DNA from: DUPU01 sp050952465
GTDB lineage: Bacteria; Bacillota; Dehalobacteriia; Dehalobacteriales; Dehalobacteriaceae
Length of the DNA: 64,000 nt
Assembly: GCA_050952465.1 (NCBI GenBank)
Contig: JBMNKZ010000011.1
Coordinates: 62,001-126,000 of the forward strand
Direction: 5' to 3'
In this document: positions 57,189-64,000 of the stretch, piece by piece
How positions within the stretch are numbered: position 1 is the stretch's first letter
How the letters are laid out: the number at the start of each line of letters is the position of its first letter
Made by a program: the position numbers and the translations under genes
The notes under the pieces: model-generated
What the model saw: only the letters and a program-made list of their open reading frames with translations
What the model was told of the DNA's origin: nothing
Database searches by the model: none

Positions 57189-58850
57189 ATGAAAAGCAAT
57201 CAAATGAAAATAGGCCTGGAAAGAGCACCTCACCGGTCTCTTTTACGGGCTCTGGGTTTAACAAAAGAGGAAATTGAGAGACCGCTCATTGGCGTAGTTA
57301 ATTCTTTTAATGAAATTGTGCCTGGCCACGTTCACCTTAGAACAATTGCTGATGCCGTGAAGGCAGGAGTGCGAATGGCCGGAGGAACACCTATAGAATT
57401 CCCTGCTATTGCTGTATGTGACGGGATTGCCATGGGTCACCAAGGCATGAAATATTCCTTAGCCAGTCGGGAACTGATTGCTGATTCTATCGAAGTAATG
57501 GCCATGGCCCATGCCTTTGATGCCTTGGTTTTTATTCCTAATTGCGACAAGGTTGTCCCAGGCATGCTCATGGCGGCCGCCCGTTTAGATTTACCGTCAA
57601 TTTTTGTCAGCGGAGGTCCCATGATGACCGGCCGACGCCAAGGCAAGGAGTTGGATTTAAATTCTGTGTTTGAGGCCGTAGGAGCAGTCAGTGCCGGGAA
57701 AATGACAGATGAAGAGCTGGAAGAGGTGGAAAACAACGCTTGCCCAGGATGTGGATCCTGTTCCGGTATGTTTACAGCTAATTCTATGAATTGTCTGACA
57801 GAAGTGCTGGGTATGGGACTACCGGGTAACGGTACCATTCCCGCCGTTCATTCCGCCCGCATTCGTCTAGCCAAACAAGCCGGTATGAAAATCATGGATG
57901 TATTAAAGGATGATCTTCGTCCGTCAAAAATCATGACGGAAAAAAGCTTCCAAAACGCCCTTACCGTAGATATGGCCTTAGGGTGTTCTACCAACACTAT
58001 TCTGCATCTGCCGGCCATTGCTTATGAAGCTGGGGTAAAGATAAATCTGGATCTGGTCAATGAGGTTAGCGAAAGGACCCCCCATCTATGTAAATTAGCT
58101 CCGGCGGGATACCATCATGTTCATGAACTGGATGAGGCGGGAGGACTGCCTGCATTAATGGCAGAACTAAACACCTTAAGTCTCATCAATACGGATGTTT
58201 TGACGGTAACGGGGAAAACTGTAGGAGAAAATATTAGTGGGAAAAAGATCCTTAACCCTGATGTAATTCGCACTGTAAAGACGGCATACAGCACCAAAGG
58301 TGGTTTGGCAGTCTTAAGAGGTAATTTGGCTCCTGATGGCGCAGTAGTGAAGAAAGCGGCTGTTGCTCCCCAAATGATGAAGCACAGCGGGCCGGCTCGG
58401 GTTTTTAATAGCGAAGAAGAGGCGGCAGAAGCGATCTTTGGGGGTAAAATTGTCCCTGGTGATGTGATTGTCATTCGTTATGAAGGACCGAAAGGCGGAC
58501 CGGGGATGCGGGAAATGTTAGGCCCTACATCAGCCGTGCAGGGAATGGGATTAGGGGAATCAGTAGCCCTCATAACTGATGGACGATTTTCCGGTGCCAC
58601 CCGGGGTGCCTCTATCGGTCATGTATCTCCGGAAGCGGCGGAAGGCGGTTTGATTGGTTTAATTGAAGAGGGAGATATGATTTATATTGATATTCCGGCC
58701 GGCAAATTGGAAGTTGATCTGGATCAAAAAGAAATAGAAAAACGAAAAGCTGCCTGGATAAGGCCGGAACCGAAAGTCACAAAAGGATATTTGGCTAAAT
58801 ACAGTCAAAGGGTCACATCGGCAGCGACAGGAGCAATTCTGATAAAGTAG
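57189..58850 (+). CDS. ilvD: Dihydroxy-acid dehydratase
   Basis: Fe-S enzyme that dehydrates dihydroxy acids in Val/Ile/Leu synthesis. 553 residues; cluster cysteines are in 'IPNCDKVVPGML' and 'NACPGCGSCSGMFTANSM', and 'ALGCSTNTILHLPAIA' follows. Normal length. It begins 11 nt after ilvE behind TAGGAGTGA. The gap of about 150 nt to ilvN is filled by a palindromic repeat. Confidence 0.98.
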   Translation: MKSNQMKIGLERAPHRSLLRALGLTKEEIERPLIGVVNSFNEIVPGHVHLRTIADAVKAGVRMAGGTPIEFPAIAVCDGIAMGHQGMKYSLASRELIADSIEVMAMAHAFDALVFIPNCDKVVPGMLMAAARLDLPSIFVSGGPMMTGRRQGKELDLNSVFEAVGAVSAGKMTDEELEEVENNACPGCGSCSGMFTANSMNCLTEVLGMGLPGNGTIPAVHSARIRLAKQAGMKIMDVLKDDLRPSKIMTEKSFQNALTVDMALGCSTNTILHLPAIAYEAGVKINLDLVNEVSERTPHLCKLAPAGYHHVHELDEAGGLPALMAELNTLSLINTDVLTVTGKTVGENISGKKILNPDVIRTVKTAYSTKGGLAVLRGNLAPDGAVVKKAAVAPQMMKHSGPARVFNSEEEAAEAIFGGKIVPGDVIVIRYEGPKGGPGMREMLGPTSAVQGMGLGESVALITDGRFSGATRGASIGHVSPEAAEGGLIGLIEEGDMIYIDIPAGKLEVDLDQKEIEKRKAAWIRPEPKVTKGYLAKYSQRVTSAATGAILIK

Positions 58851-58884
58851 TAGTCTGTTTTGAGGTGTCATCCGGTCAATTCTT

Positions 58885-58953
58885 TGTCATCCTGAGGAGG
58901 AACGACGAAGGATCTAGATCCTTCGCTAAACGCTCAGGATTACTGTAGTGACA
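58885..58953. repeat. Complete dispersed palindromic element
   Basis: Outer arms TGTCATCCTGAG (58885-58896) and CTCAGGAT...GTGACA enclose a perfect 20-bp palindrome CGAAGGATCTAGATCCTTCG (58906-58925). The 'GTCATCCTGAG...CGAAGGATCT' type occurs in many bacterial genomes as a non-coding hairpin repeat. A half copy is at 14051-14087. It lies inside the ilv operon between ilvD and ilvN and could weaken transcription or alter mRNA stability. Confidence 0.75.
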
Positions 58954-59003
58954 GGGAACAAGGGGCACTGCTTCGGCATATAACTAAACTTGGAGGTATG
59001 TTT

Positions 59004-59495
59004 ATGCGACATGTATTGTCCGTTATGGTGGAAAATAGGGCTGGGGTTCTTGCTAAGGTCGCCGGTTTGTTCGGCCGCCGGGGATATAATATTGAAAGTT
59101 TAGCGGTGGGAACCACGGAAAACCCGAAAATATCCCGGATGACCATTGTGGTGGAGGGTGACGACCATGTGATCGAACAGGTGACAAAACAGCTGCATAA
59201 ACTTATTGAAGTACTCAAAATCAGTGATATTACTGAAGAGGAATATATTGATCGGGAGCTGGTCTTAATTAAGGTTCATGCAGAACCCGCGCAGCGCAGT
59301 GAAATTATGCAAATTGTAGATATATTTCGAGCACGTATTGTAGATATCGGGCAAAAGTCTTTAATTATTGAATGTACTGGTGATCAGGGAAAAATATCCG
59401 CCATTGAAGCTTCCCTAAAGCCATTTGGCATTAAAGAAATGGTTAGATGCGGAAAAGTAGCCATGGTGCGCGGAACTAAGATAAAACAGGATTAA
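59004..59495 (+). CDS. ilvN: Acetolactate synthase small (regulatory) subunit
   Basis: Regulatory subunit giving valine feedback inhibition. 163 residues; the N-terminal ACT domain starts 'VLSVMVENRAGVLAKVAGLF' with 'RRGYNIESLAVG', and the C-terminal ALS_ss_C domain follows. I use ATG 59004, 7 nt after GGAGG; ATG 58998 is too close to it. It precedes ilvB, the reverse of the usual ilvB-ilvN order. Confidence 0.96.
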   Translation: MRHVLSVMVENRAGVLAKVAGLFGRRGYNIESLAVGTTENPKISRMTIVVEGDDHVIEQVTKQLHKLIEVLKISDITEEEYIDRELVLIKVHAEPAQRSEIMQIVDIFRARIVDIGQKSLIIECTGDQGKISAIEASLKPFGIKEMVRCGKVAMVRGTKIKQD

Positions 59496-59508
59496 GGAGG
59501 GAACCCAA

Positions 59509-61206
59509 ATGACAATGACAGGTGCGGAGGCACTAGTGAAAGGATTGGAAGCAGAAGGGGTAAGTATTGTCTTTGGATACCCTGGAGGGGCTATTTTACC
59601 CGTATATGATTCATTGAGGGAGTCAAAAACTATTAAGCATGTTCTGGTACGTCAAGAGCAGGGTGGGGTTCATGCGGCCAGCGGTTTTGCCCGGGTGAGC
59701 GGGAAGACCGGCGTTTGCATGGCTACTTCCGGGCCCGGGGCAACCAACCTGGTGACCGGTATTGCTACAGCTTACATGGATTCCATCCCTATTGTGATTA
59801 TCACCGGACAGGTAGCCACCAAGATGGTGGGGACGGACGCTTTTCAGGAAGTTGACATCACCGGTATCACCCATCCCATTACCAAACATAACTATTTGGT
59901 ACAGAGTGCAGATGATATCCCTCGGATTATTAAGGAAGCGTTTCATATTGCCTCTACCGGACGTCCCGGCCCGGTCTTGATCGATGTACCAAAAGATGTG
60001 GCAGAAGGAATTTGCCGGAGGGAAATTCCGAAAGAGGTAAATCTCCCCGGATACAAACCCACCCTCAAGGGTCACGCTGCCCAAATTAAAAACGCCTGTA
60101 AATTAATGGAGGAAGCGAAAAAGCCCTTAATTCACGGGGGCGGCGGTGTAATTACAGCCGATGCCGCGGGAGAACTGATGAAGCTTTCTGAACTCATACA
60201 GGCCCCGGTGATTACAACCTTTATGGGCCTAGGGTCAATTCCCACTGACCATGAGATGAACTTAGGTATGTTAGGGATTCACGGTCATGCTGCAGCCAAT
60301 CGGGCCATTATGGAATGTGATTTGCTGATCACTGTCGGAGCCCGATTTGATGACCGGATGACAGGAGCGGTGGAGAAGTTCGCACCAGAAGCCAAGATAA
60401 TTCATATTGATATCGACCCAGCAGAAATTGGAAAAAACATTCGGGTGAATGTACCGATTGTGGGTCATGTTAAAATGGTTCTGCAGGCCATCATTGAAAG
60501 ATTAAAGGACAATGGGCCCACCACCCGGTCGGATTGGTATCACCAGGTGCAAGCGTGGAAAAAGGAGACTTTTGAATCCTATCCCAACTCCCGGAATGTT
60601 CTGACCACCCGGCTGGTGCTCCAAGGATTGAATAAAATATCCCGGGGTGAGTTTATTGTTACCACTGATGTAGGGCAGCATCAGATGTTTGCCGCTCAGT
60701 TTTTAAGCTTAAAAAACCCAAAAAGTTTTATTTCGTCTGGTGGATTAGGCACCATGGGATATGGACTCCCAGCAGCGGTAGGGGCCCAAATAGCTAATCC
60801 TAAGGCAAAAGTAGTTTGTATTACAGGTGACGGCAGTTTTCAAATGTCCATGAATGAGCTGGCAACAGCCAAAGAACAAGGACTTCCGATTAAGGTACTA
60901 ATTTTTAATAATAATTGTCTGGGCTTGGTAAGACAGCTTCAGCATTTCTATTGTGACAGGCGGGAAATGGCCGTAGAGATGACAGGTAACCCGGACTTTG
61001 TGAAACTGGCCCATGCTTATGGTATTGAAGGGTTTCGAATCAACCATCCCGCTGAAATAGACGGGGTATTGGAGGAAGTTTTTCATAACGATAAGCTCTC
61101 TATTGTAGATTGTGTTATTAAATGTGAGGAATTTGTCTATCCCACAGTTTTGACAGGGAAAGGTTTAGATGAAATGGTAATAGGGACAGGAGGAAATCAT
61201 GAGTAA
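59509..61206 (+). CDS. ilvB: Acetolactate synthase large (catalytic) subunit
   Basis: Thiamine-diphosphate enzyme that condenses pyruvate with pyruvate or 2-oxobutyrate. 565 residues; the catalytic glutamate is in 'VRQEQGGVHAASGFARVSGK', the ThDP motif is 'GDGSFQMSMNELATAKEQGL' ending with 'NNNCLGLVRQLQ', and 'VPKDVAEG' marks the FAD-binding middle domain. It overlaps leuA by 8 nt. AAGGAGGG precedes the ATG. Confidence 0.98.
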   Translation: MTMTGAEALVKGLEAEGVSIVFGYPGGAILPVYDSLRESKTIKHVLVRQEQGGVHAASGFARVSGKTGVCMATSGPGATNLVTGIATAYMDSIPIVIITGQVATKMVGTDAFQEVDITGITHPITKHNYLVQSADDIPRIIKEAFHIASTGRPGPVLIDVPKDVAEGICRREIPKEVNLPGYKPTLKGHAAQIKNACKLMEEAKKPLIHGGGGVITADAAGELMKLSELIQAPVITTFMGLGSIPTDHEMNLGMLGIHGHAAANRAIMECDLLITVGARFDDRMTGAVEKFAPEAKIIHIDIDPAEIGKNIRVNVPIVGHVKMVLQAIIERLKDNGPTTRSDWYHQVQAWKKETFESYPNSRNVLTTRLVLQGLNKISRGEFIVTTDVGQHQMFAAQFLSLKNPKSFISSGGLGTMGYGLPAAVGAQIANPKAKVVCITGDGSFQMSMNELATAKEQGLPIKVLIFNNNCLGLVRQLQHFYCDRREMAVEMTGNPDFVKLAHAYGIEGFRINHPAEIDGVLEEVFHNDKLSIVDCVIKCEEFVYPTVLTGKGLDEMVIGTGGNHE

Positions 61207-62731
61207 GAAAATTTTTATTTTTGATACTACCTTAAGGGACGGGGAGCAGTCACCTGGTGTAAGCTTAAATAAAAAAGAAAAGTTAGAAATTGCTTTACAG
61301 CTGGCGAAGTTAGGGGTGGATATTATTGAAGCCGGTTTCCCTATTGCCTCACCGGGGGATTTTGAAGCGGTCAAAGTTATTGCTCAAAATGTGAAAGGAC
61401 CGGTAATCTGCGGCTTAGCAAGAATAAACTTTGCAGACATTGACCGTGCTTGGGAAGCCATTAAATATGCTGAGCGAGCCCGCATTCATACCTTTATCGC
61501 TACCTCGGATATTCATATGAAGTATAAATTGAATAAAACCCCTGAAGAAGTTTTGGAAATGGTAACGGCTGGGGTGAAGAGAGCCAAAAGTTATACGGAT
61601 GATGTAGAATTTTCTGCAGAAGATGCCTCCCGGAGCGATTTAGAATTTTTGTGCCGGGTGTTTGAGGCTGCGATTGCAGCCGGAGCTACCACCATTAATA
61701 TACCTGACACGGTGGGCTATGCCACCCCGGAAGAGTTTGGTAAATTTATCGCGGACATTAAGAGAGGAGTGCCCAATATTGATCGGGCGGTAATCTCTGT
61801 TCATTGTCATAATGATCTTGGATTGGCAGTAGCAAATTCTCTGGCTGCAGTAAAGAACGGGGCCAGGCAGGTGGAATGTGCTGTCAACGGTTTAGGAGAA
61901 CGGGCCGGCAATGCTGCCTTAGAAGAAATTGTCATGGGCCTTTATACCCGACGGGACAGCTATAGTCTAGAAACAGACATTAATTATCAGGAGATCGCTC
62001 GTACCAGCCGATTAGTTTCTACCTTAACGGGGATGCCCGTGCAGCCAAATAAGGCCATAGTTGGGAAAAATGCCTTTGCCCATGAATCTGGTATTCATCA
62101 GGATGGGGTGCTTAAAGAGCGCACTACCTATGAAATCATGAATCCCCAAATGGTGGGAGTCATTCAGAGCAACCTGGTATTCGGCAAGCACTCTGGACGC
62201 CATGGCTTCAAGCAGCGTTTAGAGGAGTTAGGTTATCAGCTAAGTAAAGAGGAAATAGATAAGGCTTTTAAACAGTTTAAAGAATTGGCGGATAAAAAGA
62301 AACAGATTACCGATGCTGATTTGGTGGCTTTAGTGGAGAATCAGATCCGCACCATTCCGGAAAAGTGGCACTTGGAATATCTTCATATCTGCAGCGGTAC
62401 CGGTGTTACTCCTACTGCTACCGTGCGGGTGGTGAGTGAAGATCAGGTAATGGAAGAGGCCTCCTGTGGAGATGGTCCGATTAATGCCGCCTTTAAGAGC
62501 TTGGAGAGGGTGACAGGGATTTCCGTAACCTTATTGGATTACTCTTTGAGTGCCGTGACAGGTGGAATAGATGCCATTGGTGAGGTTACGGTAAAAGTAG
62601 AACACAACCATAAGGTATTTTCCGGACATGGGATTAGTACTGACATTTTGGAAGCTTCGGCACTGGCTTATTTAAATGCCATCAATAAAGTGATTTATGA
62701 GAATAGTATTCTTGGTGAAACTGTTAATTAG
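61199..62731 (+). CDS. leuA: 2-Isopropylmalate synthase
   Basis: First enzyme of the leucine branch: acetyl-CoA plus 2-oxoisovalerate. 510 residues; 'FDTTLRDGEQSPGVSLN' at the N-terminus, 'SVHCHNDLGLAVANSLAAVK' and 'NGLGERAGNAALEEI' for metal and substrate binding. The C-terminal LeuA allosteric (dimerisation) domain is present, so leucine inhibition is likely. It starts inside the end of ilvB and is translationally coupled. Confidence 0.97.
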   Translation: MSKKIFIFDTTLRDGEQSPGVSLNKKEKLEIALQLAKLGVDIIEAGFPIASPGDFEAVKVIAQNVKGPVICGLARINFADIDRAWEAIKYAERARIHTFIATSDIHMKYKLNKTPEEVLEMVTAGVKRAKSYTDDVEFSAEDASRSDLEFLCRVFEAAIAAGATTINIPDTVGYATPEEFGKFIADIKRGVPNIDRAVISVHCHNDLGLAVANSLAAVKNGARQVECAVNGLGERAGNAALEEIVMGLYTRRDSYSLETDINYQEIARTSRLVSTLTGMPVQPNKAIVGKNAFAHESGIHQDGVLKERTTYEIMNPQMVGVIQSNLVFGKHSGRHGFKQRLEELGYQLSKEEIDKAFKQFKELADKKKQITDADLVALVENQIRTIPEKWHLEYLHICSGTGVTPTATVRVVSEDQVMEEASCGDGPINAAFKSLERVTGISVTLLDYSLSAVTGGIDAIGEVTVKVEHNHKVFSGHGISTDILEASALAYLNAINKVIYENSILGETVN

Positions 62732-62756
62732 GTGATAAATGGAGGGTTACTAAAAT

Positions 62757-64000
62757 ATGGGAATGACGATTACAGAGAAAATTCTGGCGGCCCATGCGGG
62801 AGAGGAAAAGGTTAAGCCGGGCCAATTAATCAATGCCCGGTTGGACGTAGTGCTGGGGAATGATGTGACCTCTCCCGTGGCCATTAAGGAGTTCGAGAAT
62901 TTAGGCATAGATCAGGTTTTTGACCCTGAGAGAATTATGCTGGTTCCGGATCATTTCACGCCCAACAAAGATATTAAATCGGCGGAACAGGCCAAGAAAA
63001 TTCGGGAGTTTGCCAGAAAGCACAAAATTACCAACTATTTTGAGGTAGGCCGGATGGGGATTGAGCATTGTTTACTACCGGAAGCGGGATTAGTTCTTCC
63101 TGGAGATTTGATTATCGGTGCTGACTCCCATACCTGTACCTATGGTGCTCTTGGGGCATTTGCCACCGGAGTAGGGAGTACAGATATGGCGGCAGGGATG
63201 GCGACAGGTGAGGCTTGGTTCAAAGTACCTTCTTCTATAAAGTTTATATTTAAGGGTGCGGACTTTAACCCTTGGGTAAGCGGTAAAGACCTGATTCTTT
63301 ACGCTATCGGGAAAATTGGCGTGGACGGTGCTCTTTATCAGTCTATGGAATTTACCGGTGAGGCGATTTCCGCCTTGTCTATGGACAGCCGCTTTTCCAT
63401 GTGCAATATGGCCATAGAAGCAGGTGGGAAAAACGGCATTATTGCCCCTGATGAAACTACACTTGCATATGTGAAAGGCCGGGCCCAAAGGGAATATAAA
63501 TTATTCCAAAGTGATCCTGATGCGGAATATGCCCAGGTGTTGGAATACCGGACGAAAGATATTGAACCACAGGTAGCCTTTCCCCATCTCCCGGAGAATG
63601 CTCGTAATGTTACTGATGCCGGTGATGTGAGGTTGGATCAGGTGGTAATTGGTTCCTGTACCAACGGGAGAATCGAAGATCTTCGGGTCGCCGCTTCTCT
63701 GATGGAAGGGAAAAAAGTGCATAAAGATGTACGATGTGTGGTGATCCCCGGAACTCAGGCGATTTACCTCCAGGCAGTAAAAGAAGGATTGGTGGATATC
63801 TTTATAAACGCCCATGCGGCGGTAAGTACACCAACCTGCGGACCTTGCCTGGGCGGTCATATGGGTATTTTAGCTAAAGGGGAAAGAGCCCTTGCTACTA
63901 CCAATAGAAATTTTGTGGGCCGCATGGGTCACCCGGAAAGTGAAGTTTATCTATCTAATCCTGCGGTGGCAGCTGCTTCGGCAATCTTAGGGCGTATTGC
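62757..64000 (+). CDS. leuC: 3-Isopropylmalate dehydratase large subunit (3' end outside window)
   Basis: Aconitase-family [4Fe-4S] enzyme that isomerises isopropylmalate. It begins MGMTITEKILAAHAGEEKVK behind GGAGGG, 25 nt after leuA. Motifs 'GADSHTCTYGALGAFATGVG', 'VIGSCTNGRIEDL' and 'TPTCGPCLGGHMG' hold the cluster cysteines. At least 414 codons lie in the window; the stop is just beyond, as the bacterial/archaeal-type LeuC has about 420 residues. leuD is expected next. Confidence 0.97.
   Translation, partial: MGMTITEKILAAHAGEEKVKPGQLINARLDVVLGNDVTSPVAIKEFENLGIDQVFDPERIMLVPDHFTPNKDIKSAEQAKKIREFARKHKITNYFEVGRMGIEHCLLPEAGLVLPGDLIIGADSHTCTYGALGAFATGVGSTDMAAGMATGEAWFKVPSSIKFIFKGADFNPWVSGKDLILYAIGKIGVDGALYQSMEFTGEAISALSMDSRFSMCNMAIEAGGKNGIIAPDETTLAYVKGRAQREYKLFQSDPDAEYAQVLEYRTKDIEPQVAFPHLPENARNVTDAGDVRLDQVVIGSCTNGRIEDLRVAASLMEGKKVHKDVRCVVIPGTQAIYLQAVKEGLVDIFINAHAAVSTPTCGPCLGGHMGILAKGERALATTNRNFVGRMGHPESEVYLSNPAVAAASAILGRI

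Overview
The window looks like part of the chromosome of an anaerobic, spore-forming, low-GC Gram-positive bacterium of the class Clostridia, probably Peptococcaceae-like. Evidence: T-box leaders, a CIRCE/HrcA heat-shock operon, spoIIP, strong AGGAGG-type ribosome sites with many GTG/TTG starts, and the familiar Firmicutes order comEA-comEC-holA-rpsT ... spoIIP ... lepA-hemW-hrcA-grpE-dnaK-dnaJ-prmA-rsmE-mtaB-rpsU. An archaeal-like (group III) chaperonin inside the dnaK operon also fits certain Clostridia such as Carboxydothermus. The species cannot be fixed from sequence reading alone.

Layout. 0-2.7 kb: 3' part of a repetitive surface protein (cadherin-like repeats, C-terminal CFI-type membrane anchor). 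2.7-4.0 kb: a CNNM/CorC-type membrane protein on the minus strand. 4.1-11.7 kb: T-box-controlled leuS, then comEA, comEC, holA and rpsT (minus). 11.9-15.7 kb: a small holin-like membrane protein, spoIIP, a small exported protein and murJ. 15.8-28.8 kb: lepA, hemW, then the CIRCE-controlled run hrcA-chaperonin-grpE-dnaK-dnaJ-prmA-rsmE-mtaB and a HIT protein. 28.8-32.2 kb: rpsU (58 codons), an NfeD-type membrane protease, flotillin floA and a small membrane protein.

32.5-46.5 kb: a complete-looking ethanolamine-utilisation bacterial microcompartment operon. Order: eutM, unknown ORF, eutS, eutP, eutB, eutC, eutA, eutL, eutT, eutJ, a permuted BMC protein, eutN, a PduS-like flavin/Fe-S protein, a PduT-like shell protein, eutQ, a second eutM, an EutK-like BMC protein with a Rho-N/SAP-like tail, eutE, pduL. 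Ethanolamine is cleaved by EutBC (cofactor made by EutT, enzyme reactivated by EutA), acetaldehyde becomes acetyl-CoA through EutE, and PduL makes acetyl-phosphate and recycles CoA. A strong sigma-54 (-24/-12) promoter and an upstream palindrome precede the operon. The permuted BMC protein, EutN and PduS homologues (40.4-42.2 kb) carry about a dozen single-base insertions, whereas their reading frames are otherwise well conserved.

46.8-55.6 kb: an alpha-2-macroglobulin-like protein without a thioester cysteine, a MEMO-family protein, a two-TM potassium channel, a frameshifted amidohydrolase, a homocysteine S-methyltransferase-domain protein and a 45-codon gene on the minus strand. 55.7-64 kb: an Ile-type T-box and the branched-chain amino acid operon ilvE-ilvD-ilvN-ilvB-leuA-leuC, with leuC running off the end. 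No rRNA, tRNA, CRISPR array, prophage or complete insertion sequence was seen.
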